Made by a program: the position numbers and the translations under genes. The notes below the pieces were generated by a model that saw only the letters and a list, made by a program, of their open reading frames with translations, was not told where the DNA came from and did not search any database. Of a DNA stretch of 64,000 nt, positions 46,287 to 57,850 are shown one piece after another. Position 1 is the first letter of the stretch. Every line of letters starts with the position of its first letter. Origin of the DNA: Prostheceraeus crozeri (Eukaryota > Platyhelminthes > Polycladida > Euryleptidae); NCBI GenBank assembly GCA_907163375.1, contig CAJQUW010007920.1, positions 1 to 64,000 on the forward strand, given 5' to 3'.

Positions 46287-47317
46287 TGCGTCAGCCGGTC
46301 CTTTTGTCATAGTCCCCTCTTCCTAGCTGTCCTCTCAAAGGTGGCACATTCGCGGCTAACGTCGACTATCAGAAGATATGATATCTCGTTAGCCATTTTT
46401 CTTGATGCTTTGTGAACATTTTGCGATTAAACTCAGACTTATAGCGTGCAATAGATTCAGATGTTTGTCGCTTAAAATTCTTCTGCCTGTCAATTTCATA
46501 AGTTGGCTTCAAAAGTTAGCTTGTAATTTTCCTAAGTCACTCCTTATATGCCCTATTTTGAAGTTTTTTAACAAAAGATATAGAAAATATATCTTTTCTG
46601 CAACGCTCAAATATTCATTCCTGGCTTCATCAATTATTATCGAAAAATTAGCTATCCGCATCAGGCAAAGACGAAAAATGAAGTGACCCATATTGTGACA
46701 TTTTCGTGCTTCAATGTCTATTGACGATGTCTGGGATCTCATAGCAGGTAGATCAGATTAATTCACGTCTTCTTTGTTGCTTAGTTACATTTTTGAGCGG
46801 TTTTCATGCAGATGGTCGATGAATCCCTAGAAAACTTGCCATTATCAAGAATGGATCCGTGAATTATTATTTGACTAAATTAAATATCTTAGCAACATAG
46901 ACTGACCTGAAAACGCGAAATGTAAACAAAAAATAAACATTGAAGTTACATATGATTTGTTTTTGTCTGGCTACTTGATAGCACAAATGCAATTTCAGTT
47001 GAATCAGAATTCTTCAGATTTATTACAATTTGTATCGCTGTCTTCACAATCATGTATTTTTTCCACGGTCGGTCCTGCTGATGGCTTAAACGTTCTGTTG
47101 CACATTCATCGGATCAGTGTGTCCAATTATCCGCATACTTCGTAAATTGGCTATTGAGTCTCGTGATGTGTTTAAATATGTCAAGTCTGAGGGCATCTTT
47201 CTATTCAAGTTTATGTACATTGTACAAAAGATTTCTTGGTGTAAAAATTCAATATGTCATGAAACTGTGTGGAGTATTAGTAACGATGAGCTCGGATGAA
47301 TTTTGAAACCCAACCCA
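46287..47317. other. Intronic sequence, nothing recognised
   Basis: AT-rich. A 94-codon + frame at 46402-46686 has no family resemblance and is treated as chance. Confidence 0.35.
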
Positions 47318-48062
47318 GACTAGGAGCGAACCCGAGGTGGGGTTGGGTCCAGAGATTTTACCCGAACCCGATAAGAAAATACAAAAACCCGAACCAAACC
47401 GCCCCGAACCCGACCCAACCCTGACCAGAAACTGACACGAATCCAAACCCGGCCAGAACCCGACTCGACCCCGAACCGCAAACCCAACACGACCCCAACC
47501 CGCGCGGAACCCGACCAGAAACCGACACGAATCCAACCCCGGCTAGAACCCGAACCCCAAACCCAACACGACCCCAACCCGACCCAACCCTGACCAGAAA
47601 CCGACACGAATCCAACCCCGGCCAGAACCCGACCCCGAACCCCAAACCCAACACGACCCCAACCCGCGCGGAACCCGACCCGACCCCGAACCCAACACGA
47701 CACCAACCCGCGCGTAACCCGACCAGAAACCGACACGAATCCAACCCCGGCTAGAACCCGACCCCGAACCCCAACCCGCGCGGAACCCGACCAGAAACCG
47801 ACACGAATCCAACCCCGGCCAGAACCCGACCCGAACCCCAAACCCAACCCGCGCGGAACCCGACCAGAAACCGACACGAATACAACCCCGGCTAGAACCC
47901 GATCCGACCCCGAAACCCCAAACCCAACACGACCCCAACCCGCGCGGAACCAGACCAGAAACCGACACGAATCCAACCCCGGCTAGAACCCGATCCAACC
48001 CCGAAACCCCAAACCCAACACGACCCCAACCCTCGCCGAACCCGACCAGAAACCGACACGGG
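47318..48062. repeat. C-rich minisatellite (acccgaaccc type)
   Basis: Irregular units of about 68-129 bases built from cccgaacc, ccgaccagaaaccgacacga and aacccgcgcgg. The minus strand is strongly G-rich (gggttcgggt) with frequent GGG runs, so G-quadruplexes are possible. Gly/Val/Arg-rich minus-strand frames come from composition. A decayed solitary piece of similar text lies at 50256-50375. Confidence 0.85.
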
Positions 48063-48835
48063 TCTATTTAAGCAACGTAGGCAGTCTTAAGGTTGGGTCA
48101 CCAGTTCCTATTTATGCTTTCCTCTAGGAGTAACACCGACTAATTGCAACGTCTAATTCGATAGAATAGAAATGATGACAAAACCGCAAAAACATAAAAA
48201 AACTTCAAAGAGAAATTCTATGAAATGATTATAGATTTCCATGAAATAATATCAAGCAATATATCTATTTTTGCTATTTTAGTTATGTATAGCTTTTTTG
48301 TCCATAGCTCTGTCATAGCAGTGAAAATTCATTTCATATTCATTTCGATATTGAATTAAGTTAGCATGATCCATTTTACGACATGAGAAATTAGCAAGGA
48401 AAGTAAGCAAAAACAAAGCCATTTTGTCTATAATCCTGGCGTTTATCAACACATACCATACTGACGCAGACTGCCTTTGATGGTTGACAGCATCGAGAAT
48501 GCTGACTCCTTTTTAACACTCATGTATGAGTTTTTTATGTATCCAATTAATGAATGCCGGAGCGTCTTAGGACATAAAACAGACAAGCACTTTTTTGCTG
48601 TTCATCATCGATTTCACAATCAATATCATTGCCAAGCATAGTTCGCCTCTTGAAAATCGTCTGGCTGAAGCTCGCTACATCAGAAATAGGAGACCACAGT
48701 TGAATCGCAAAGACGAGCTGGTTGGCTGAGAGATACTCTGTCTACGGTATTATCACCCATATATATATAACCACGCACTCTGACTGCTTTTACCTTCTTT
48801 TTAGTGCACTGAGGCAGCGACTGCGTCGCGAAACG
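48063..48835. other. Intronic sequence with a hammerhead-like motif at its end
   Basis: Mostly unrecognised. At 48809-48834 ctgaggca, then the hairpin gcgac-tgc-gtcgc, then gaaac resembles a decayed hammerhead ribozyme core. Confidence 0.35.
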
Positions 48836-48922
48836 TTTGCCGTGTATATATTTTTAGCAACTAATTTTATTAAAGCCATTACTAAAGGGAGTGCCGTATT
48901 TTTGCTTTCTCATCCTCATCAT
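48836..48922 (+). repeat. 87-bp direct repeat, left copy
   Basis: Starts tttgccgtgtatatattt and ends catcctcatcat. It is identical over 87 bases to 49806-49892, with an offset of 970. It directly follows the hammerhead-like motif. Confidence 0.9.
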
Positions 48923-48959
48923 CATATTCACCGTCTATTGGACTCAGAATAAATTTTTC

Positions 48960-49625
48960 TAAGTGTAAAGCGATGAACATCATTACTGGCAAAAACGCTG
49001 ATGTTCCCAATTAAGCTGACAGATGGAGCCATTATCCAAACCGTATCGCATCTGAAACTGTTGGGTGTTCACAGATCTGACGACATGAAATGCAGAAAAC
49101 ACGGTATCATTGTTGTCTGTGCCTCAAGGAGGTTGTTCATTTTAATTGAATTTGCAGAAGTCAAGTTGTGACGAATTTACTTTAAGGAGAACACATTTTG
49201 CATTTGTCCGGTCCAATATCTTATATTGCTGCCCAGTGTTTATTAACGCACCGGAGCATCTGCAACGGAAAATGTCTGGTGTTGAGAAAAGAGTCTCTAA
49301 AATTATTGGCAAAGATATTTCCCCAGCTTTGTTTGAAGTCGTTGATAAAATTTGTTTGTCCCGTTTTCGTAAAGCTGTTGATAATCTAGTCCCCCGTTCA
49401 GAGGATTGCTTCTTCCACGGGTAGGTGCCTACGAAACACATGCCCACCGGAGACAAAGACTGTCCGTTTATCACAACATGCTTGCTAGATGAATTAGTGT
49501 ATGTATCTAGTGATGTGTTCGTCTATATATCGTGTAATTTAAAACTTGTATGAATTTCAATTGTGCCAATATTGTACGTCTACAGGACCACTGGTCAGAC
49601 AAATAAAGGCTATTATTATTATCAC
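48960..49625 (+). mobile_element. LINE 3' fragment (end of reverse-transcriptase ORF and tail)
   Basis: Decayed coding text reads KCKAMNI at 48964, then KLTDGAIIQTVSHLKLLGVH and SDDMKCRKH in a shifted frame, then ILYCCPVFINAPEHLQRKMS, GVEKRVSKIIGKDISPALFE and RFRKAV. This is the typical C-terminus after the RT domain of CR1/Jockey-like LINEs (SDDLKW, LEYCxPVW, LxxVQRR-type). The fragment is 5'-truncated, has at least one frameshift, and ends in an (ATT)n tail at 49611-49622, as CR1-group elements often do. It was copied in the same direction as CBL. Confidence 0.75.
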
Positions 49626-49805
49626 TATTTCTGAATGTTGGCATGTTCTAAATGCGAGATTGCGTGATGATTAGGTCCCCTGGTTCTTATCATATCAAAT
49701 GAATTAGACAGAAGGAAGATATTTATGGTGCTTGCGAATGAAGCAATTGCTTATAAAGCTTGACATATCAAAAGTATGGGATCAATAGCTAACGGCAAAT
49801 AAAAT

Positions 49806-49892
49806 TTTGCCGTGTATATATTTTTAGCAACTAATTTTATTAAAGCCATTACTAAAGGGAGTGCCGTATTTTTGCTTTCTCATCCTCATCAT
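49806..49892 (+). repeat. 87-bp direct repeat, right copy
   Basis: Identical to 48836-48922 but preceded by caaataaaattttgc instead of the hammerhead-like motif. The two copies flank the LINE fragment; 49626-49805 between is unrecognised. Confidence 0.9.
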
Positions 49893-51435
49893 GCTGTTCA
49901 TCAGCTTTCACATTCGTTCCAAACATCTCATTATCTACTTCTCACATTTTTTAGTCATCGATAACTCCAATGATGACATTTTGAAATGAAAGTTTAGTAC
50001 ACCTGACGAAGTCGCATAAAAATCACTTTATCACATTTATGAAGCAGCTTCCATACAAATCTTAGTGTGAATATACAAGCTAGAAATAATAATTCCCCTT
50101 GTTACTAAATCAAGACAACGCAAAAAGGCTAAAGTATTGATCAAATCAGTTGCCCAGACCATTGCAGTACATGTAAGAATCACATACATTGCATTAACCT
50201 TTCTGAGAAAAGACTAGCATGAATTCTGACAGATGTCCAAAATCTGTCTTCTCAAACCCAACAAAGCCCGAGTTCGGTTTTATGACAAAACTGGTATTCC
50301 AGCGCGACCCGACGTCAAAATTGTCCTACCCGAACCCGGCCCGAACCGTATTTTCTGGTTTGGGTTTCGAATAGAACTGCGCTCATCTTTGAACACTGTG
50401 CTCATGCAGCACGCTGGGACGCGTTGACTTTGCCAATTGAGAAGGGAATCGTCTATTTAGTCTTGGAGAGTCCACTACGCCTCCCATTTTGCCTTCATCA
50501 GCAATGAATTGGCTTCAATTCCACTTGGAATGATTCGACATGCGTCGTAGATGGTGCCACGTCTTCCCTAGATCTCTCTCATATCATCAAACCGGCGAAT
50601 TTCTGACTGATTTGAACTTTATAGACGTTCATTGTGATCACGTGACATGGTTGATGTTAGAGAATGTTGGCACTGAGCTTGACTGTAAATTGCATCTATT
50701 ACCATCATACGATTGAGTGAACACATTTCCAAGCAGTCAACTTGTGCTGTCCAGTTCCGCTGCGAACACTAACTCACTCAGATATCCATGGCTGATTCGA
50801 TGCCAACACACAAAGTCTATTAAACGTCAGATAAGTTCGCAATATTCTTTTTGGGGATAATTGTGTGCGTGGCTGGTCACCGAATGGGATGCGGTATTCA
50901 CATGAAACATCACGAGCAAATTCAGAGTTTATTGGAATATTGCGACTATTTTCTGGTCAACGACGTTTCAATCTTTCGTGCGTAAATTCTCTGAAAAATC
51001 CAGAAATTCTTTCAAATGTCCAAAAATGATGATTGTTTGATGAACAGAGATGATCAGATATTAAGATGTTGAGAATTAACTCGATAAATTCACGATCGTC
51101 AAAGTTACTGGAAATTTCAGGTAATAACTATAATTTGCTTCTTGTGACGATTGTACTTCAGTTCTATTGGAATTTCCAAAGTGTATTTAAAGCAACATGT
51201 CCTGCGTTCTATTCAAAATATAGATGGATCGAATTCAGAAGTTGCTTTATCGGTGTATTGATAAAGTGAATCACCCAGTAGGCCCAAAAGATGAAGTTAG
51301 TGGTACGACGAAATACTCAGCAAATATACAAGTACGTATGAGCAAACATGTGTAGATATTACCGGCATTGTAATCTTGATACCGTATTTGCAAGACTGCA
51401 GCCAATAAGTGAGTCATAAATTCATGCACTAAGAA
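49893..51435. other. Intronic sequence, mostly unrecognised
   Basis: Contains the decayed C-rich piece at 50256-50375 (cccgaacccggcccgaacc). No gene was recognised. A + frame at 51066-51269 has no resemblance to known families. Confidence 0.35.
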
Positions 51436-52548
51436 CCCGTACGGAAATATATGGGGTATGATTAGAGTATGATTGCAGTATGATTTCTTCATAGTATGAT
51501 TGCAGTATGATTACATTAGGCGTTTTTCTTAGTATGAACTAAATATAGTCACTTTTTCATCGTGTGATCACGAACCGATTTTGATAGTATGCCATTGCTG
51601 TCAGATTTTTCAATTATCAGTATTTTCTTCTGATTCATGAAAAGGTTTCAGCGATCTAACATGAGCAATTGAGCACCAAAATCAGAAATAGTGTTCAAAT
51701 GTTAGTGATGAGTGTTCCAGGAAACTAATTCATTAATTATCAAAACTTATTTCAATCACTCAACCTGTCACTAACAGCATTTCCTACTGATCACCGCTTC
51801 TAGATTACTGTAAGTGTACAACATTCATTTAACCGGACGATCATCACTGTATTAGGATTTTTACCATTGAGTACGGAACATGGCTGAAATTCCCAAAATT
51901 CTTTTCCTCAAGCAGCGTTAAATATTCCGGATTGAACAGCAAGACAGAACCATGCTTGTCCACTGAAAAACTTTTAATCAAAAACTAATAATGCAAGAAA
52001 TGTAGCACATTTCCTTGAATGGATGCCATTTGCATTGATTCATGATTGTCGTGGCAAGCTTGAAAGACCAGGTCTTCAATTCACTTCGCCGCCTTTAATC
52101 TCCTCTGATCCAGAATTGGCCATCTTCCTCCTTCTGTAGGGGTTCCAGAGGCCAACTCTGATGGACTGAAGTGTCTCTCAATGGCTTCCTTATTGCTTTT
52201 CACATAGAGGCGGGATGCTTGGCCAGCGTGCTTATTTCTTCAAAGCAGTTTTGTGAGCGGCGTTGACAACTGACAACAACGGCGAAAAATTCTTGAACAC
52301 AATCAACCTTCAATAAAGTTAAAATTCCAACACCAAACTTATACTAGCGAGAACCGTTAAAATATGAAAATAAGAGTGAACATGGAAGACACTTGTACAT
52401 TTCTTCGGCTTTATTAATCATAAAATAACTGAATTGACACTTTCAATTAGCATGAATCACGCAATTGATTGGAAATGAAAGTTCAGACGATCTCTTAATT
52501 AGTAGAAAGTAATAAAATACGAATCACCATCGAAGAACGGAAATTATA

Positions 52549-54330
52549 CAGGGTGGGCCAGAAGTCCCCTGCACTTTTTGAAAATGGAAAAGACATCAAG
52601 TTATACTTAATGAGTGTCTCTAACGGCTCATAAATCAATTTGTTATTGAAATTATCATCTAAATTAAAGTTAAGAGTTGCTTTATGACTAGATTATACAC
52701 ATTTATAGTGATGTATATACGCCCCATTTATCTTCTAAATTTCCGAAAATAAATACAAAAACAGTAAGTATTTGAAAAAAGGATTTTCTTATTTATCAAA
52801 AGGGTCAACTTGGTTACCTTGGTGATCTATGCACAACTGCATTCGACGGAAAGTACGGTCATGAATTCTTTTCAGAGTCTCTTTATCAAACTTTCAAACA
52901 AGTTCTTTATGACACATTTCAAATCATCAACACATTCACATTTCATTGAAATAACCTGTCGCTTCAATATTCCCCATAAAGCGTTGTCACATGAAGACAG
53001 GTCGGGACTGCGTGCAGGCCAGGCAATCGGACCGAACTTACCAACCCATCTGTCTGGGAAAACGGTATTGAGATAGTCCCTCGTAGCATGGGCGGTATGG
53101 GAAGGGGCACCGTCTTGTTGGAAATTAGCGGAATACAAGAGTCCAAGTCTCTGCAATTCTGGTATGAAATGCGTTCGTAACAATTCAATATAGCGTGCAG
53201 AAGTTATTGCTCCTTCCATGAAAAATGTTCCAATTAAGTGATCACTACTCATTGCCGCCCATACCATAACACTTGGAGGATGCTGATGAACTTGTTCCCA
53301 AAAGAAAGGATTTGCTTTGCTCAGAAAACGAGTTGACATTACGCCGTCACCGTAAAATGCACATTCATCAGAAAAAAAGAGCAGGTTCCTCTGCTCTAGA
53401 ATGTCGCGACACATTTGACTCTGAGATCACGATCATCATCCGAAAGATACTGAACCTTCACGGATTTGAAAAGGTCTGTAATTCAAATCGGACTTTAATA
53501 TTCTTCGAAGCGTTGTTCTGGGAATATTCAATTCTTCAGACCGTCTTCTGGAACTTAGCTTTGTGTTGGCTTCCACCGAGGCCTCGACATTTGTAGCATA
53601 ATCACTCCGCTCGCTGGGACGACCAATGCTTGCACTGTCATTAATTACTTCCTGTTTCAAAAAGTTTATCCATCCATTTTCGAATCTGTTCTCCTCTCGG
53701 GGGTTCCACGTCATAAGACCTTCGTAACTTGTCCTTTACTTCCCGCATTGCTTTATTTGAACGATCGGATTCGTATAACCATGCCGCTGCTTGAATACGA
53801 AAAGGTATACTGTAAGGTGACGAGTCAGTCATCATAGGATTCAACAGAGCGAACTCCAGTTTACTTCAAAAGGATATTTATTCAATAATCACAATGCAGT
53901 GCGATAAAATTCAAATCTCTTTGAAATTAAGCGATTAATGATGACATGAAATCAAACCAATCATTGTCAAATTTCCAGGTTGAGATATCGGATAATCAAA
54001 TTCTTTGAAACGGAATTTTCAAATTAGGAAGTAGAGATATCGAACAATCAGTTTCTTTAAAAACTGAAAGGAACAGAAGATCAGAAGATCGGATCTCTAT
54101 GAAAAGAAGAGAAGATTGGATCTTTATTGATTACACATTACACTAAACGATAATGAGGTTAATTAATGAGATTTTCAGATGGAAAGTATGCCTAAAATGC
54201 TCTCATCACATGTATTTGACCTCCTATACATATGTTAATCAAACTTAAGCATTTCTACACCGATTTTTACTATATAAGTTAAGGAATAATTCACATTTTA
54301 AAACGTGCAGGGGACTTCTGGCCCACCCTG
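52549..54330 (-). mobile_element. Tc1/mariner-group transposon, DD41D type
   Basis: A 1782-bp element with perfect 26-bp terminal inverted repeats starting cagggtgggccagaagtccc, flanked by TA on both sides (52547-52548 and 54331-54332). It contains a minus-strand transposase remnant. The TIRs are intact and identical, but the coding region is broken, so the element could move only with help in trans. It sits inside a larger inverted-repeat element, so it is the younger of the two. Confidence 0.93.
52872..53844 (-). pseudogene. Mariner-like transposase, broken
   Basis: The pieces lie in different frames. An N-terminal HTH region (53844-53641) has YSIPFRIQAAAWLYESDRS and IRKWMDKLFETGS. A second HTH and GRP linker (53714-53436) has IGRPSERSD and RRSEELNIPRTTLRRILKSD. 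The catalytic DDE/D domain (53414-52872) has LLFFSDECAF, NFQQDGAPSH and RSPDLSSCDNALWGILKR. All three acidic residues are present; 41 residues separate the second and third, and the third is D, giving DD41D. The reading frame changes near 53640 and again between about 53436 and 53414, where the linker is poorly preserved. The domain order matches the family. Confidence 0.9.
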
Positions 54331-54727
54331 TAATTACCTCAAAATGTCATGTCACATGAAAAATAAATGATACAAGCTCATTATCTGAGGCGAAAAATCA
54401 ATCTGCTGAACATATGCGCTGCATAGCAGAACATACGAAATCATGCTATGAAATGGTAAGAGATTGTCATAGTGTGATTTTCGGATGAAAAATTCATACT
54501 TAATCATACTGTGATTCATACCCATTTATTTCCGCACGGGAATGACGACAGCTATTATGAGCTTGAAATCATATTTAACAATAATCAAAAACAATTATTC
54601 AAATACTTCTAGGAATTGAAGCAGACTAATAGAGAGTCTTAATGGTAAACCTCCATTCTTACTTGCATTTAACTATTATTATTGTATATAATTGATCAAG
54701 TTTTTCAGGAGGTTCAAATCCATTGAT

Positions 54728-55035
54728 AAAAAGAAAAACCAAGTTACTTGGTGCCTCCGTACCAGTATATTTTTTTGATCTGTTTAAAAATACTAAAAGA
54801 TTACACTGAAGTGCACTGAAGTTGCACTGTACTTCGTAGTTATCTGATGTTAAATCTGTTCACTTTCGATTCTTAAGGGAAGGGTTGAATGTATGACCTG
54901 CCACTTACCATCGCACCTTGAAGGCCAAAGGCGGAAGTACAGTGCAACTTCAGTGTAATCTTTTAGTATTTTTAAACAGATCAAAAAAATATACTGGTAC
55001 GGAGGCACCAAATAACTTGGTTTTTTCTTTTTATT
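54728..55035. repeat. Large imperfect palindrome (arms about 100 bp, loop about 96 bp)
   Basis: The left arm, 54728 to about 54836, contains ttggtgcctccgtaccagta and ctaaaagattacactgaag. The right arm, 54933-55035, holds their reverse complements with very few differences; the left arm has a small internal duplication of cactgaag. A DNA cruciform or a long RNA hairpin could form. It may be a foldback element or two opposite insertions of one small repeat. Confidence 0.88.
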
Positions 55036-56073
55036 ATTATTGTTTTCCAGACATTGCAAATCGTTTTGTCATTGTCACTTAATTACCTATTTCTTTTGCT
55101 TATTCGTTTTGCGTTCTTTGTCCATTCTTCGTAGGGGACGACGGTTTTCCCAATGAGTTTTCTCCACAATTCACGGTTGGCAGCATCACACTCCTTCAGG
55201 CCAACCTCCTCCGTTTCGTGCCACGTCTTCTTAGGACAGCCTCTCGGCCTTTGACCACGCAGGTCCATGCCACACGTCTTCTTGACCCAGTTATCCTCAG
55301 ACTTCAGGAGAACATGCCCGAACCATCTAAGATGGCTTCTTTTCAAGACCGTCTTGATTTCTTCTATTCCGAGATCTTCATGCACTGATCTCCGACTTTC
55401 ATGGACCATGTTTCACTGTCGTGTACCATACACCTTCTCACACGCTTCTATAAAGGAGTCGCCCTCGATGTTAGAAATGGTGACAACTTACGAAACTTTG
55501 TGCAGATAATGAAGCCCCTGAACCACCACCGAATTCTGCTCACAGCTAGGTGTGACCTGCTACTGAAATTGGACCGAGTTGTTCTTCAATGGTGGTTGGA
55601 AGAGAGTGCATTTGACAGGGTCTACACATGAATGACGGCACAATTGAGGCCAGGCTCCCTCTATCTCAGCTACATCGGTGCGTACATAAGTGACAAACTG
55701 CGCTGGATAGAATTGGAGCCGACACCTATCCGACAAGCACCGCAAGGAATTTTGGACCAAGTTAAGGGGCCGGTGTGTCTTTGTGTGGAGATACTATTAT
55801 TTTCTTCTGATTGACTTTCAAGCCTTTCTTCGGCATGTAATTTCTCTGTGCTTGTCGTTTTTGACGACGTTCTATCACCCCAGCAACAAATAGTAGGTCA
55901 TCAGCATAAAGTGCCTCGAACGGAAGACACTTATTTCGGAGGAGATCGCATTCATTGACAAAACAAATAGCCATTGACTCAGCACTGACCTTTGATGTCA
56001 GAGAATGACTACGTTTTCTTGATAATCTTTCTATAAAATGTCTCAACTGCTTCGCTCTGTGTCGTGAAGACAT
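55036..56073 (-). mobile_element. LINE remnant with reverse-transcriptase YADD and C-terminal domain
   Basis: On the minus strand, from high to low coordinates: FEALYADDLLFVAG (RT catalytic motif) and PKKGLKVNQKKI; a Cys/His-type segment resembling GSNSIQC...YVHRRC in shifted frames near 55700; LSPFLTSRATPL and DSETWSMKV; then RSHLRWFGHVLLKSEDNWVK and GQRPRGCPKKTWHE, the usual C-terminus of many invertebrate endonuclease/reverse-transcriptase LINEs. It ends in an (AAT)n tail near 55036-55045. It is 5'-truncated, with several frame changes and stops, and is old compared with the mariner. Confidence 0.82.
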
Positions 56074-57429
56074 GGGACTAAGACTAGTGTTCTCTGCATT
56101 CTTCCATGAACAGCTGGAATACTATCACCTGGACTGATTGTTGAGGCAATCTATCAAATATCCAATACCACTGGAGGTCTATGATCTAGCAATAATAATT
56201 TTCCATAGCTTCCTATAAATTATTTAGCGACTAGACATCTTACACATAGACATCTTTTAAGTTGTAAAATGGCAAAGCAGAGACAGACTGCTATAATTCA
56301 TAATCACTTAAGTAGACTTTCTATGGTATTGTTGATTTCTATGGCTGTAATGCAATGTCAAAAGCTATGATGATGAAGCCATGGATTTTAATTTTCGTGT
56401 TCTTCCAAATCATATTGAAATGAAATCAAAGGAAATCGGAGATTTAAAATTGATGTCTATCAATTTCAAACGTGATCCAAGACTAAATTATAGAGGCCCT
56501 TTCTCGACGCTATCATCTTTCCAAATAGAACTTAAATACAAGGAATGAAGGGAATTTGCTAACCTAATAGGCTCTACTTGCTCCACGTTTGACGTCCTTT
56601 GATTGCCAGTTTCTGGACGATTAGAATATAAGTTGGATCAAATTCCGCACAAAGTTATCAATATGGTAGGAATTTAACCGACGACCCCCTCCCTCGCAGG
56701 TTATCTTGATCTATTTCTCTACCATTGAGCTCTGTATGATTGTGCTTGCGACTATCGAGATCAAGCCTTCATCACCACACATTAGTTGTTATATCAAATG
56801 TTAGATCTAATTTTAAAGACAAAGCTGGCCGGTGAATCACAATACTTCGCGTAATACCGCAAAATTGTATGATTACACAATCTCGTGGTGTACCATCAGG
56901 ATTTCATAATCCATTAATCCTATGTAGCAATAGTCCAGTCTTATTGTGAATATCATTTTCAAATTTGTGAAAAGTGCAGATAGGCCTACTGTCTATCACA
57001 GAAAATATGCATTGAAGGGAGACTCATTAGCATCAGGTACCTATTATGGGACGCAGGTCTACAGCATCTTCAGTGTGAATGTAACTTATGCAAATATGGA
57101 GTGGTAAGAGTCATTGCTAGTATCGGTAATGCTCCGATATCTTGTTAGAGATAATAAATTATGTACCATGGACCTTAAGTAAAGAAGATTAAAATAAATT
57201 CATAGTATAATATGTTATGTTAAGTGCTTTCGATGACTCTAGTTGCAAGATAACGTCATGATACAAAAGGATTCAAAGTAATCTTACACTGAAAGTTATT
57301 TCAAATGTAGCATTCAAATTACAGAGCTATGAAAAGATTAAGTTAGTAAAAAATATATACTGAAATCGAGACATTGAACTACAGAAAATTAACATAGAGA
57401 AGATAAAAGTATAAAAGGAGGCTAAGTCC
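56074..57429. other. Intronic sequence, nothing recognised
   Basis: AT-rich. No frame over 60 codons resembles a known protein, and no tandem array was seen. Confidence 0.4.
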
Positions 57430-57850
57430 ACGGCAGGAGCAAATCACTAACATAATCTTTCATGATGCATAATGAGGGCTTGAATCGTTTTGATAAAATG
57501 GCCTCAGTGATCTTGACATGGGGTACATTTCTGCAGTAAGCAGTGACAGAGAAATAGGACTCGATCTTATGTCCGGAGAATTGATTGCACTCCCAGAGAT
57601 GCTTGCATATTCAGCTGCTTTCATCTTTAGGGCCTCTCAATCTTGTTGCTGCCCACTTGAGATAGTGCTCTTTGATTCGGATACCAAGACATCTCGTTGT
57701 CCGACCAATATAATTGCATCCGCAGTCGCATTTGAAATTGTAACTGACGTTTGATCGGTCAACGAGAGGAATTGCATCCTTTAAAGATCTCCATTGTCTG
57801 AGGCAAAACAACAAGCTGTGCTGTATAAAATGTTCTAGAAACTGATTCAC
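57430..57850 (-). mobile_element. Penelope-like retroelement fragment (GIY-YIG endonuclease)
   Basis: The minus-strand frame 57850-57611 contains DRSNVSYNFKCDCGCNYIGR followed by TTRCLGIRIKEH, the classic GIY-YIG core of Penelope-like elements (SNVVYxxxCxCGxxYIGRTxRxLxxRIxEH). More decayed text toward 57430 resembles the C-terminal tail. It is a short broken fragment; no reverse-transcriptase part was recognised nearby. The outer limits are approximate. Confidence 0.75.

Larger units (their letters stand above)
51436..54540. mobile_element. Terminal-inverted-repeat DNA element hosting a nested mariner
   Basis: The left end is cccgtacggaaatatatggg and the right end, read in reverse complement, is cccgtgcggaaataaatggg. 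The similarity continues inward through repeated agtatgattgcagtatgatt-type words for about 60-100 bases. Removing the nested element (52549-54330) leaves about 1.3 kb with no recognisable transposase, so it is probably non-autonomous. The target duplication is not clear and the superfamily is unassigned. Confidence 0.65.

Noticed and set aside
47249-47998. Gly/Val/Arg-rich minus-strand frames up to 218 codons
   Set aside because: They reflect the C-rich minisatellite, occur in several overlapping frames, and have no resemblance to a protein family.
47318-48062. Telomere-like repeat
   Set aside because: It contains gggttcgggt-type words but not a regular short telomeric unit.
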